Shown: positions 48,969-58,547 of the stretch, piece after piece | How positions within the stretch are numbered: the first letter of the stretch is position 1 | How the letters are laid out: each line of letters starts with the position of its first letter | Assembly: GCF_011067745.1 (NCBI RefSeq) | Contig: NZ_JAAMPJ010000017.1 | Location: 1-64,000 of the forward strand | Length of the DNA stretch: 64,000 bases | DNA from: Lentzea alba | GTDB taxonomy: Bacteria > Actinomycetota > Actinomycetes > Mycobacteriales > Pseudonocardiaceae | Direction: 5' to 3' | Position numbers and translations under genes: made by a program | The notes under the pieces: model-generated | Told to the model about the DNA's origin: nothing | The model's database searches: none | The model's input: only the letters and a program-made list of their open reading frames with translations

Positions 48969-49073
48969 GCCTGCGAAAACGCCCACAGACCCCCAGCGGT
49001 TCACCGAAGACGACGATTCACCCGCCAGGACGCGTTACGGTCGGGCGGGCGGAGGCGTTGATCAGAGGTGGGG

Positions 49074-49889
49074 ATGAACGACGACCAGGTTCGCAACGAG
49101 ATCAACGAGAACGCCGTGATCATCGGCCCGGTGGTGCAGGCGGGCACGTTCACCGGGGAGATCCACCACCACCCGGCCCCTCGGCAACCGTTGGACCTGC
49201 TCACCCTGCGGCAATGGGTCGAGCGCGTCGCGGCCGAGCACAGCGGGACTGATCGAAAACAGGCGGCACAGCTCGACCACGTCCGGGCCGAGCTGGCCGA
49301 CCCCGCGACGAAGGACGCCGTGCGGCGCCTCATGATCGCCGGTCTGGTCGGCTACCTCGCCCGGCCGGGCGAACCGCCGCAGCAGCCGGTGGCGGGCCAG
49401 ATCCTGCTCGACCTGGTCGTTTTCGCGGTGTGGCCGGTGGTGACCGCCAAGAAGCTGCCGCCCGGCTGGGAGGGCGATCTCGCCCAGCTCACCTCACCCC
49501 GGCTCGCGGTGCTCGTGCAACGCGCACGGTTCGAACGCCACTCCGCCGAAGCCTTCACGCGCGACGTGGCGAACGGGGCGCTCTCCTCGGCGATCACCGC
49601 GCTGTTCGACGACCTGGCCGATCCGCGCCGCGGCGGCGCGCTGCTCACGGCACTCGCGCTGGCCGGTGGGCTCGAAGCGCCGCCGACCGGCAGGGGAGCC
49701 GGCCGCAAGGTCGCGGTGTGGGCGCTCGTCATCGCGGGCGGCGCCACGCTCGCCCACGCGCTGCGGCAGCGCGACTCCCGCGCCGCCAAGCTGATCGGCG
49801 AGGTGATCATCGCCCTCCCCGACGCCGCCGCGGACCCGCTCGACCTCGCCGACGTGGTGACGGACGTGCTGAACTGGCTGGTGAACTGA
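49074..49889 (+). CDS. protein with N-terminal amyloid-signalling (BASS/RHIM-like) motif
   Basis: 271 aa from ATG 49074. Residues 13-33 carry NAVIIGPVVQAGTFTGEI then HHH, the pseudo-palindromic VVQAGxxxG-x-hhH pattern seen at the N-termini of NLR, CHAT and related proteins of actinobacteria (bacterial amyloid signalling sequences). The rest is alpha-helical with two hydrophobic helices near 195-230 and matches no family I recognise. By analogy such motifs nucleate amyloid-like assembly to activate partners. It overlaps the next gene (TGATG). Confidence 0.6.
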   Translation: MNDDQVRNEINENAVIIGPVVQAGTFTGEIHHHPAPRQPLDLLTLRQWVERVAAEHSGTDRKQAAQLDHVRAELADPATKDAVRRLMIAGLVGYLARPGEPPQQPVAGQILLDLVVFAVWPVVTAKKLPPGWEGDLAQLTSPRLAVLVQRARFERHSAEAFTRDVANGALSSAITALFDDLADPRRGGALLTALALAGGLEAPPTGRGAGRKVAVWALVIAGGATLAHALRQRDSRAAKLIGEVIIALPDAAADPLDLADVVTDVLNWLVN

Positions 49890-50641
49890 TGACCCTCGAT
49901 CTCCTGCTCGCGGCGGGGACGCTCGCGCTGAAGGTCATCTTCTACGGCACGCTCGGGTTCTACCTCACGACGCTGGGCAATCCGGGCGCGCTGCGTCAGT
50001 CCGTGCTGACGGTCGGGGCGCTCGACAGGTGGCCCTCGACCGCCCTCTTCCGCTGGCGCACGGGCGTCCGGCACCCGTACAGCCTCCCCGATCCCTGGAC
50101 CGCACCGGATCGGGACGGCTACGTGGTCGTCGTCTACAACCACAAGACCGGGGAGGAGGACGAGGTCCCCGGCGTGCTGCACCTGGCCAAGTACTGCCCG
50201 ACCTACCCGATGTGGCCGAAGAAGAGGGCGCAGACCAAGGCCAGGATGCTGCGGACGGCACGGATCACCCTCCTGGTCCGGGTGTTCTTCTTCGTCGTGT
50301 TCTTCCTGGGTGCGTTCGCCGCGCTCACCTGGCTGACGTTCACCCACGACTGGCGCTGGTCGATCGCCCTGGGAGTGCTCGCCGTCCACCAGCTCGCCTT
50401 CTACCGCGCGAACACCTACTTCGTCTGGCTGAAGTGGTGGCTGCTCCTCGTGATCGGCATCGGCACGTGGGTGTACCAGCGCGGCGAGCCGTTCGAGACG
50501 TCCGCGATCTGCGTGGTGGGCGTGGTGCTCACCCTCGCGATCCTGGGCCAGTGGCACATGGCGACGAGCCCGAGTTTCGAGCGCATGCGCAACATGGAGC
50601 ACGGTCCCTTCGACCCGCGCCGCCAGCGCAAGCCGTGGTGA
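49889..50641 (+). CDS. multi-TM protein coupled to the BASS-motif gene
   Basis: 250 aa. About five transmembrane helices: LLLAAGTLALKVIFYG, LVRVFFFVVFFLGAFAAL, a third near WRWSIALGVLAV, a fourth near WLKWWLLLVIGIG, and a fifth near ICVVGVVLTLAIL. A cytosolic basic loop lies between the first and second. The ATG overlaps the upstream stop, so the pair is translated together. No known family. It could be a membrane effector or anchor for the BASS protein (inference). It ends 4 bp from the convergent CHAT-like gene. Confidence 0.55.
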   Translation: MTLDLLLAAGTLALKVIFYGTLGFYLTTLGNPGALRQSVLTVGALDRWPSTALFRWRTGVRHPYSLPDPWTAPDRDGYVVVVYNHKTGEEDEVPGVLHLAKYCPTYPMWPKKRAQTKARMLRTARITLLVRVFFFVVFFLGAFAALTWLTFTHDWRWSIALGVLAVHQLAFYRANTYFVWLKWWLLLVIGIGTWVYQRGEPFETSAICVVGVVLTLAILGQWHMATSPSFERMRNMEHGPFDPRRQRKPW

Positions 50642-50645
50642 CGAC

Positions 50646-52547
50646 TCAGCGCAGCCGCAGGTCCGCACCCGCGTGCAACGCATACGCGAGCCCCAGGACG
50701 TTGCCTCGGCCGAGCATCTCCCAGCGGGTCTGCCGCAACGCCTCCCCCGCGGGCATCCCCTCGGCCAGCCGGGCGAGCAGCATGCCGCTCACCCACCCCG
50801 CCATGCCCTGGTCGACCGCCACCTCCGGGCAGATCACGCCCGCGGCACCCGCCCCGTTCACGAAGGCGTCCACGAGATCGGCCGACGGTGACGTCGTCAC
50901 GACCAACGGCCGGTGCGGCCACGGCTCGACCTCGAAGGCCTCCAGGACGCCCTCGTCGTAGACCAGGTGCAGCACGTCCGCGCGCTCGTCCGTCAACGCC
51001 CTGGCCAGCCCCGCCGGGCTGACGTAGGCCGACGAGATCGACTCCGGCGGCAGGTACGACATCAGCTCGGCCACGTGCCGCTGGGTGAGCGTCCGGTCCA
51101 GCGCGGGATCGACGGCCAGTGCCACCGAGACCGGGCGCGTCCCAGGCGCGACCTGCCAGGCAGGCGGCCCCGCTGGCTGCTCCAGCACGCTCGAAAGGCC
51201 CCAGAAACCGAAGGGGCACAACATGTTCCCGCTGTGGTCCGGTTCCGGGCACTGCGCCGGCACAGGTCCCCCGGCACCGAACGGCCCGAACCGCGCCACG
51301 GACGTGCACAGCCGGTACGGCCCCTCGGTGAACGGCAGGTCGTAGACGAGCGCCCACGGCACCCGCGTCCGCCCGGCCACCGTGATCACCCCGCCGCGCC
51401 GGACCACCGCACCCAGCCGTCCGTGCAGCTCGGCACCCCGCACGGCGGCAGCGGCGAGGTCCGCGCAGTATGCCGGGAAGTCCTTGCCGTACCAGGGATC
51501 CAGCCCCGACACCGGGGGCAGCGAGCAGTCACCGTCCAGGCTGATCCACGACGGCACACCACCGGTGGCGACCAGCGCCCGTTCCCCGAGCACCAGGATC
51601 GACGCCACCCGTGACGACAACGGCGCGAGATCGGCGAACGTCCGCGACAACCGGAACCGGAGCCTGGCCTGGGACTTCCCCGCCCCGACCGGCAGCACGA
51701 CCCGCTGGACGTGCACCGGCACCACACCGCGATAGACGACCAGCTCACCGCTCCACGGCACCGACGCGTACGGCGTGGTCACCGGGAAGCTCACCCACGG
51801 ACTGGACCCCTCCGCCGGCAGCACGAACGACTCGGCCTGCACCTCGCGCCCGGACATGCCGAGCACCGCCCGCAGCTCCAGGTCGCCCGGCAGCGCGGAG
51901 AGATGGTCCCCGACCCGCACCCACACCTCGTAGGAGGCACCGGGCCGCAACACCCCCGCGATCCCCTCGGTCGCGCCGGGCAACGCCACCACGACCGACA
52001 CCGCGCGATCCTCGACCACGACCGGCTCCGGCAAGGCGGTGTAGCGGACCATCCGGCGCCGTTCCAGCTCACCGAACTGCCAGAGGGCGTCCTCGACCCG
52101 GCCCTCGCCCGGACCGGACGGCACCGCGAGCACCACGTGCGGCGCGCTCCACCCCATCAGCACCGACGCGGAGTCCACTCCGGACACCCACGTGTGCGCG
52201 GCGGTGAACAGCAGGACCGGCCGCACCCGGCGCAGCGACTGCACGACCGCGGTGGTGTCCCACGAGCGCGTGTCGTGCAGCGCCACCACCTCCCCGGGCA
52301 CGTCCGTGATCGACGGCAGTTCGGCGGGCGAGGAGAAGTGCCGCAGGTCCAGCACCGCGATCTTGAGCGTCCGCACGCGCGTGGCGACCGCGGTGGAGGC
52401 GGCCTGACCAGGCACGAGTCCCTTGCTGACCAGCGCCCAGCCGGCCGGATCGGTCAGGACGACGAACGACCTGGCAGGAACGAACGCGGCCGCGAAGTCC
52501 AGTGGCGAGCCTTCACCACCGGTGACGGTGAACTCAACGGGCGCCAC
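50646..52547 (-). CDS. CHAT-like protein lacking recognisable catalytic residues
   Basis: 633 aa from GTG 52547; a TTG 13 codons upstream is the alternative. The C-terminal 300 residues fit the CHAT (caspase-like) pattern: PWALVYDLPF, FGFWGLSSVLEQP, ADVLHLVYDEG, RPLVVTTSPSADL, and a closing EGMPAGEALRQTRWEML followed by LGLAYALHAG. At the usual His position YDE replaces HG, and at the usual Cys position TTSPS replaces NAC, so protease activity is doubtful. The first 300 residues are beta-rich with an N-terminal Rossmann-like part. It lies 22 bp after ctaB. Confidence 0.65.
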   Translation of the reverse strand: MAPVEFTVTGGEGSPLDFAAAFVPARSFVVLTDPAGWALVSKGLVPGQAASTAVATRVRTLKIAVLDLRHFSSPAELPSITDVPGEVVALHDTRSWDTTAVVQSLRRVRPVLLFTAAHTWVSGVDSASVLMGWSAPHVVLAVPSGPGEGRVEDALWQFGELERRRMVRYTALPEPVVVEDRAVSVVVALPGATEGIAGVLRPGASYEVWVRVGDHLSALPGDLELRAVLGMSGREVQAESFVLPAEGSSPWVSFPVTTPYASVPWSGELVVYRGVVPVHVQRVVLPVGAGKSQARLRFRLSRTFADLAPLSSRVASILVLGERALVATGGVPSWISLDGDCSLPPVSGLDPWYGKDFPAYCADLAAAAVRGAELHGRLGAVVRRGGVITVAGRTRVPWALVYDLPFTEGPYRLCTSVARFGPFGAGGPVPAQCPEPDHSGNMLCPFGFWGLSSVLEQPAGPPAWQVAPGTRPVSVALAVDPALDRTLTQRHVAELMSYLPPESISSAYVSPAGLARALTDERADVLHLVYDEGVLEAFEVEPWPHRPLVVTTSPSADLVDAFVNGAGAAGVICPEVAVDQGMAGWVSGMLLARLAEGMPAGEALRQTRWEMLGRGNVLGLAYALHAGADLRLR

Positions 52548-52569
52548 AGCCGTACGACTTGAGGTGCAG

Positions 52570-53490
52570 CTAGAACGGCCAGCCAAGCACCGGCAACCCG
52601 ACCACGGCGTCCACGGCGAGACCGCAGAACACGAGCATCAGGTAGAGGTTCGACATGTGGAAGAACTTCATGGTGTTCGTGGACCCGCCGCGGCGGACAA
52701 CGTTGTGCAACTTGTGCGCGAAGACGGCGAACCACACGCCGGACAGGGCCGCCACCGCCACGTAGATCCACGAGGTCACGGGGGCGAGGGCGAGGGTGCA
52801 GACGACGGTGATCCAGCTGTAGATGACGATCTGCCGCGTCACCTGCTGAGCTGTGGCCACCACGGGCAGCATCGGCACACCTGCGCGCGCGTAGTCCTCC
52901 TTGAACTTCATGGCGAGGGCCCAGGTGTGCGGCGGAGTCCAGAAGAAGATGACGCCGAACATCACGAGGGCCGGCCACTCCACCGTGCCCGTCACCGCGC
53001 TCCAGCCGATGATCACCGGCATGCAGCCCGCCATGCCGCCCCAGATGATGTTCTGGGAGGTCCGGCGCTTGAGGACCAGCGTGTAGACGAAGATGTAGAA
53101 GAGGATGGTCGCCACCGCGAACGCGGCCGACATCAGGTTGACGAAGATCCACAGGAACGCGAACGAGACGACGCCGAGCACGATGCCGAAGATCAGGGCG
53201 TTGCGCGGCGGGATGGCGTTCTGCGCGAGCGGCCGGGCCGTCGTCCGCTTCATGACCGAGTCGATGTCGGCGTCGACGAAGCAGTTGAGGGCATTTGCCG
53301 ACCCCGCGGCGAGGGTGCCGCCGGTGAGCGTGCAGGCGATCAGCCAGAGCGGCGGGAGGCCGTGCTGGGCGAGCAGCATCGCGGGGATCGTGGTGATCAG
53401 CAGGAGCTCGATGACCCGCGGTTTGGTCAGCGCCACGTAGGCGCCCACGACCTGGCGAGGCGACCGGGGCGCCTCGAGGACGGCACTCAT
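52570..53490 (-). CDS. ctaB: protoheme IX farnesyltransferase
   Basis: 306-307 aa UbiA-family membrane enzyme that makes heme O from haem and farnesyl diphosphate. The first Asp motif is NCFVDADIDSVMKRT (family NxxxDxxxD), and HTWALAMKFKEDYARAGVPMLPV holds the second. Start ATG 53490 (MSAVLEAPRSPRQVV); 34 upstream codons are spurious. It is paired functionally with ctaA for cytochrome oxidase haem. It is divergent from tkt, as in the mycobacterial order. Confidence 0.95.
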   Translation of the reverse strand: MSAVLEAPRSPRQVVGAYVALTKPRVIELLLITTIPAMLLAQHGLPPLWLIACTLTGGTLAAGSANALNCFVDADIDSVMKRTTARPLAQNAIPPRNALIFGIVLGVVSFAFLWIFVNLMSAAFAVATILFYIFVYTLVLKRRTSQNIIWGGMAGCMPVIIGWSAVTGTVEWPALVMFGVIFFWTPPHTWALAMKFKEDYARAGVPMLPVVATAQQVTRQIVIYSWITVVCTLALAPVTSWIYVAVAALSGVWFAVFAHKLHNVVRRGGSTNTMKFFHMSNLYLMLVFCGLAVDAVVGLPVLGWPF

Positions 53491-53733
53491 CGCGGGGACG
53501 CTCCTCGTGTTGAGACAGGTGTGAAATCCAGCGACTGATGGTAACCGCGCAAAGAATTCACAGCCCGTTCGGGTGCTGGTGTGCCCCGGCACACACCCAC
53601 CTGAGACCTTTCAGAGCAACATCTGAATCTCTCAGGACTAGGCTGGCCGGTGGACGAGGGAGAAACGCGGGTCAGCCTGTTCGGGATCGATCAAGCCTGC
53701 CCGCCCTAGCGACAAGAGTGGAGCTGTAAGTCC

Positions 53734-55818
53734 GTGACCGTCACCGACGACATCACCCGGCTCACCAAGGCCGATCTGCCGGACGACTGGACCGAACTCG
53801 ACAAGCGCGCTGTCGACACCGCGCGCCTGCTCGCGGCGGACGCCGTGCAGAAGGTCGGCAACGGGCACCCCGGCACCGCGATGAGCCTCGCGCCGCTGGC
53901 GTACACGCTGTTCCAGCGCGTCCTGCGGCACGACCCCGCCGACCCGGACTGGATCGGCCGCGACCGGTTCGTGCTGTCCGCGGGCCACTCCAGCCTCACG
54001 CTGTACGTGCAGCTGTACCTCTCCGGCTACGGCCTGGAGCTGGACGACCTGAAGGCGTTGCGCACCTGGGGTTCCCAGACCCCCGGCCACCCGGAGCACG
54101 GGCACACCAGGGGCGTCGAGATCACCACGGGTCCGCTGGGCTCCGGCCTCGCCTCCGCCGTCGGCATGGCCATGGCCGCCCGCCGCGAGCGCGGCCTGTT
54201 CGATCCGGACGCCGCGCAGGGTCAGAGCCCGTTCGACCACCACATCTACGTGATCGCCTCCGACGGTGACATCGAGGAGGGCGTCACCTCCGAGGCCTCG
54301 TCGCTGGCTGGCACGCAAGCGCTCGGCAACCTGGTCGTCTTCTACGACGACAACAAGATCTCCATCGAGGACGACACGACGATCGCGCTGTCCGAGGACA
54401 CCGCGAAGCGCTACGAGGCCTACGGCTGGCACGTCCAGGTCGTCGAGTCCGGCGAGAACGTCAAGGGCATCCTCGAGGCGATCGAGAACGCCAAGGCCGA
54501 GACCGAGCGCCCCTCGTTCATCCTGCTGCGCACGATCATCGGCTACCCGGCGCCGAACAAGCAGAACACCGGTGCCGCGCACGGTGCCGCGCTCGGCGCC
54601 GACGAGGTCAAGGCCACGAAGGAGATCCTCGGCTTCGACCCCGAGCAGACCTTCGAGGTCACCGACGAGGTCATCAACCACACCCGCGAGGTCGTCAAGC
54701 GCGGCGAGCACGCCAAGGCGCAGTGGCAGTCGTCCTTCGACGCGTGGGCTTCGGCCAACCCGGAGAACAAGAAGCTGCTCGACCGCCTGATCGCGCGTCA
54801 GCTGCCCGAGGGCTGGGCGGACGCGCTGCCGGTCTACCCGGTCGACGCCAAGGGCGTGCCGACCCGCAAGGCCTCCGGCGAGGTGATCAACGCGCTCGCC
54901 GGCGCGCTGCCCGAGCTGTGGGGCGGTTCGGCCGACCTGGCCGAGTCGAACCTGACGACCATCAAGGGTGCCAAGTCGTTCGGCCCGGAGTCGATCTCCA
55001 CCGGCATGTGGAAGGCCGACCCGTACGGCCGCGTGCTGCACTTCGGTGTCCGCGAGCACGCCATGGGCGCCATCCTCAACGGCATCGCGCTGCACGGCCC
55101 GACCCGTCCGTTCGGTGGCACGTTCCTCGTGTTCTCCGACTACATGCGCCCGTCCGTGCGGCTGGCCGCGATCATGCAGGCCGCCGTCACGTACGTGTGG
55201 ACGCACGACTCCATCGGCCTGGGCGAGGACGGCCCGACGCACCAGCCGATCGAGCACCTCGCGGCCCTGCGCGCGATCCCGGACTTCGCGGTCGTCCGTC
55301 CTGGCGACGGCAACGAGACCGCGTTCGCCTGGAAGGCCGTGCTGGAGCAGCTCGGCCCGGTCGGTCTCGCGCTGACCCGCCAGAACGTGCCGACGCTGCC
55401 GGGTACCTCCGCCGAGGGCGTGAAGCGCGGTGGTTACGTGCTCTTCGGTGACGAGAACCCCGAGGTCGTGATCATCGGCACGGGCTCCGAACTGCAGATG
55501 GCCTACGAGGCTGGAAAGGTTCTGCAGGGCGAGGGCGTTGCAGTGCGTGTGGTCTCCATGCCGTCGCTCGACTGGTTCGAGAAGCAGGACGCCGAGTACC
55601 GCGAGTCGGTCATCCCGTCGTCGGTGAAGGCGCGCGTCGCGGTCGAGGCCGGCATCGCGCAGCCGTGGTACCGCCACGTCGGCGACGCGGGCGAGATCGT
55701 GTCGATCGAGCACTTCGGCGCCTCGGCCGACTACCAGACGTTGTTCAAGGAGTTCGGCTTCACGACGGAGAACGTCGTCGCCGCCGCACGCCGTTCCCTT
55801 GACCGAGTGAGGGGTTAA
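53734..55818 (+). CDS. tkt: transketolase
   Basis: 694 aa thiamine-diphosphate enzyme of the pentose phosphate pathway. GNGHPGTAMSLAP is the N-terminal His region, IASDGDIEEGVTSEAS continuing to FYDDNKIS is the ThDP/Mg motif, and LGEDGPTHQPIEHL lies in the pyrimidine domain. GTG start. It begins a six-gene operon; the 243-bp spacer to ctaB holds the promoters, and I see no clear boxes. Confidence 0.97.
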   Translation: MTVTDDITRLTKADLPDDWTELDKRAVDTARLLAADAVQKVGNGHPGTAMSLAPLAYTLFQRVLRHDPADPDWIGRDRFVLSAGHSSLTLYVQLYLSGYGLELDDLKALRTWGSQTPGHPEHGHTRGVEITTGPLGSGLASAVGMAMAARRERGLFDPDAAQGQSPFDHHIYVIASDGDIEEGVTSEASSLAGTQALGNLVVFYDDNKISIEDDTTIALSEDTAKRYEAYGWHVQVVESGENVKGILEAIENAKAETERPSFILLRTIIGYPAPNKQNTGAAHGAALGADEVKATKEILGFDPEQTFEVTDEVINHTREVVKRGEHAKAQWQSSFDAWASANPENKKLLDRLIARQLPEGWADALPVYPVDAKGVPTRKASGEVINALAGALPELWGGSADLAESNLTTIKGAKSFGPESISTGMWKADPYGRVLHFGVREHAMGAILNGIALHGPTRPFGGTFLVFSDYMRPSVRLAAIMQAAVTYVWTHDSIGLGEDGPTHQPIEHLAALRAIPDFAVVRPGDGNETAFAWKAVLEQLGPVGLALTRQNVPTLPGTSAEGVKRGGYVLFGDENPEVVIIGTGSELQMAYEAGKVLQGEGVAVRVVSMPSLDWFEKQDAEYRESVIPSSVKARVAVEAGIAQPWYRHVGDAGEIVSIEHFGASADYQTLFKEFGFTTENVVAAARRSLDRVRG

Positions 55819-55822
55819 GAAG

Positions 55823-56935
55823 TTGAGCAAGCCGAATCTCGCCGCACTGTCCGGCGCCGGTGTCTCGATCTGGCTGGACGACCTGTCCCGTGAGCGGCTC
55901 ACCAGCGGCAACCTGGACGAGCTGATCCGCGACTGGAACGTTGTCGGTGTCACGACGAACCCGACGATCTTCGCGGGCGCGCTCTCGAAGGGCGAGTCGT
56001 ACGACGAGCAGGTCCGCGAGCTCGCCAACCGGGGCGCCGACACCGAGGCGACCATCCGCGAGGTCACCACGACCGACGTGCGCAACGCGTGCGACAAGTT
56101 CCGCGACATCTACAACTCGACGAACGGTGTGGACGGCCGCGTCTCCATCGAGGTCGACCCGCGCCTCGCGTTCGACACGGACAAGACCGTGGCCGAGGCG
56201 CAGGACCTGTGGAAGACCGTGGACCGGCCGAACCTGCTGGTGAAGATCCCGGCCACCGAGGCCGGCCTGCCCGCGATCACCAAGACGATCGCCGAGGGCA
56301 TCAGCGTCAACGTCACGCTGATCTTCTCCACCGAGCGCTACCAGGCCGTCATGGACGCCTACATCGCCGGCCTGGAGCAGGCCAAGGCGAACGGCCACGA
56401 CCTGCGCTCGATCCACTCGGTCGCGTCGTTCTTCGTGTCCCGGGTGGACACCGAGATCGACAAGCGGCTGGACGCGATCGGCACGGACGAGGCCAAGGCA
56501 CTGCGCGGCAAGGCGGCTCTCGCCAACGCGTGGATCGCCTACGGAGCGTTCGAGAAGACGTTCCAGGGTGCGCGCTGGGAGGCGTTGAAGGCCGACGGCG
56601 CCAACGCGCAGCGTCCGCTGTGGGCGTCGACCGGTGTGAAGGACCCGAGCTACTCCCCCACCCTCTACGTCGACCAGCTCGTCGTCGCCGACGTCGTGAA
56701 CACGATGCCGGAGAAGACGCTGCACGCCGTCGCCGACGCGGGCAAGATCGCGGGTGACACGGTCACCGGACGCGCTGCCGAGGGCCAGGAGGTGTTCGAC
56801 CAGCTCGCCGCCGTGGGAATCGACCTCGAGGACGTGTTCAAGGTCCTCGAGACCGAGGGCGTCGAGAAGTTCGAGAAGTCCTGGGAAGAGTTGCTCGAGA
56901 CGGTGACGAACCAACTGGCTCAACTGAAGGGCTGA
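55823..56935 (+). CDS. tal: transaldolase
   Basis: 370 aa TalB-type class with the Schiff-base lysine in LLVKIPATEAGLPAI. GVTTNPTIFAGAL and ASFFVSRVDTEIDKRL are family stretches. The start is TTG at 55823, 4 bp after the tkt stop. It shuttles three-carbon units between sugar phosphates together with Tkt. Confidence 0.96.
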   Translation: MSKPNLAALSGAGVSIWLDDLSRERLTSGNLDELIRDWNVVGVTTNPTIFAGALSKGESYDEQVRELANRGADTEATIREVTTTDVRNACDKFRDIYNSTNGVDGRVSIEVDPRLAFDTDKTVAEAQDLWKTVDRPNLLVKIPATEAGLPAITKTIAEGISVNVTLIFSTERYQAVMDAYIAGLEQAKANGHDLRSIHSVASFFVSRVDTEIDKRLDAIGTDEAKALRGKAALANAWIAYGAFEKTFQGARWEALKADGANAQRPLWASTGVKDPSYSPTLYVDQLVVADVVNTMPEKTLHAVADAGKIAGDTVTGRAAEGQEVFDQLAAVGIDLEDVFKVLETEGVEKFEKSWEELLETVTNQLAQLKG

Positions 56936-56942
56936 TCACGAA

Positions 56943-58547
56943 GTGACCTCCGTCGAAATCGTGAGGTCACCGAACGCCGACCAGGTCAGCATCATCGCTG
57001 CTGACCTGGTCGCGGATTCGGTGCCGAGCAAGCTGACCGCGCAGGACCCGACCCTGTGGGGGCCGGAAGCCGAGTCCGAGGCGAGCATCCGCCTCTCGTG
57101 GACGACGTTGCACGAGACGTCCCGAGCACTGCTCCCCGAGCTCGTGGCCCTGCGCGCCGATCTGCACGCCGAGGGCGTCGACCGCGTGGTGCTCGCCGGA
57201 ATGGGTGGCTCGTCGCTGGCCCCCGAGGTGATCACGCGGACGCAGAACGTGCCGCTGATCGTGCTGGACACCACCGATCCCGCCCAGGTCGCCGACGCTC
57301 TCGCCGGTGATCTCGAGCGCACGGTGATCGTGGTGTCGTCCAAGTCCGGTGGGACCGTCGAGACCGACAGCCACCGGCGCATCTTCGAGAAGGCTTTCGC
57401 GGACGCGGGCATCGACGCCGCATCGCGCATCGTAGTGGTCACCGACCCCGGTTCGCCGTTGCAGAAGGCGTCCGAGGAAGCGGGCTACCGCAAGGTGTTC
57501 CTGGCCGACCCGAACGTCGGTGGCCGGTACTCGGCGCTGACCGCGTTCGGTCTCGTGCCGTCGTACCTGGCCGGCGCCGACGTCGAGTCGCTGCTCGACG
57601 AGGCGGCCGAGGTCGCGAAGCTGGTGTCGCAGGACTCGGTCGAGAACCCCGCGGTGGTCCTGGCCGCGATCTTCGGCGCCGCGCACGCGAACGGCGCCGA
57701 GAAGATCGTGTTCGCCGACACGGGGTCCGGCATCGTCGGGTTCGGTGACTGGGCCGAGCAGCTGATCGCCGAGTCGACCGGCAAGAACGGCACCGGCCTG
57801 CTGCCGGTCGTCGTCGAGGGCCCCGGCGCCCCCGGTTTCGTGGACGCGCGCAGCGACGCCACCACCGTGGCGATCGGACCGGCCACCGGTTCCGCGAACG
57901 TCGCGGTCGAGGGCAAGCTCGGCGCGCAGATGCTGCTGTGGGAGTACGCGACCGCGCTCGTCGGCCGGGTGCTCGGCATCAACCCGTTCGACCAGCCCGA
58001 CGTCGAGGCCGCGAAGAAGGCCGCCCGCGCACTGCTCGACGCGCCGGTCGCCTCCTCCTCGGCACCGTCCTTCGTGGACGGACCGGTCGAGGGCCACGGC
58101 ACCGACTGGGCTCCGCGCAAGGTCAACACCGTCGCGGAAGCGCTGGCGGCGCTGGTCGAAGTGGCGCCCGACCACGGCTACATCTCGGTTCAGGCGTACT
58201 TGGACAGGATCGACGACGCGTCGTTCGCGTTGCTCCGGGCGGAGATCGCGAAGCGGACGCACCTGCAGACCACCTTCGGCTGGGGTCCGCGCTTCCTGCA
58301 CTCGACCGGCCAGTACCACAAGGGCGGTCACCAGAACGGCGTGTTCATCCAGATCACCGGCGCGTCCGGCGACGACCTGGAGGTGCCCGGCCGTCCCTAC
58401 ACGCTCGCGCAGCTGCAGCTCGCGCAGGCGCTCGGTGACGGTCAGGTGCTGATCGAACACGGTCGCCCGGTGCTGCGGCTTCACCTCGAAGACCGCATCG
58501 CAGGTCTGGCCCAGCTCGTCGAGGCAGTCCAGGAGGACGGTTCGTGA
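56943..58547 (+). CDS. pgi: glucose-6-phosphate isomerase
   Basis: 534 aa. AGMGGSSLAPEVI and SSKSGGTVETDSH bind the sugar phosphate; STGQYHKGGHQNGVF carries the active-site His/Lys region of the longer actinobacterial or bifunctional-like form. It converts fructose-6-P and glucose-6-P and so closes the cycle with zwf. It lies 7 bp after tal and overlaps zwf by GTGA. M. tuberculosis lacks pgi in this operon. Confidence 0.94.
   Translation: MTSVEIVRSPNADQVSIIAADLVADSVPSKLTAQDPTLWGPEAESEASIRLSWTTLHETSRALLPELVALRADLHAEGVDRVVLAGMGGSSLAPEVITRTQNVPLIVLDTTDPAQVADALAGDLERTVIVVSSKSGGTVETDSHRRIFEKAFADAGIDAASRIVVVTDPGSPLQKASEEAGYRKVFLADPNVGGRYSALTAFGLVPSYLAGADVESLLDEAAEVAKLVSQDSVENPAVVLAAIFGAAHANGAEKIVFADTGSGIVGFGDWAEQLIAESTGKNGTGLLPVVVEGPGAPGFVDARSDATTVAIGPATGSANVAVEGKLGAQMLLWEYATALVGRVLGINPFDQPDVEAAKKAARALLDAPVASSSAPSFVDGPVEGHGTDWAPRKVNTVAEALAALVEVAPDHGYISVQAYLDRIDDASFALLRAEIAKRTHLQTTFGWGPRFLHSTGQYHKGGHQNGVFIQITGASGDDLEVPGRPYTLAQLQLAQALGDGQVLIEHGRPVLRLHLEDRIAGLAQLVEAVQEDGS

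Noticed and set aside
50646..52547. Active CHAT protease
   Set aside because: The usual His and Cys positions do not carry these residues, so only a CHAT-like fold is claimed.
53638..56109. 823-aa minus-strand open frame opposite tkt and tal
   Set aside because: Antisense shadow of two certain enzymes.
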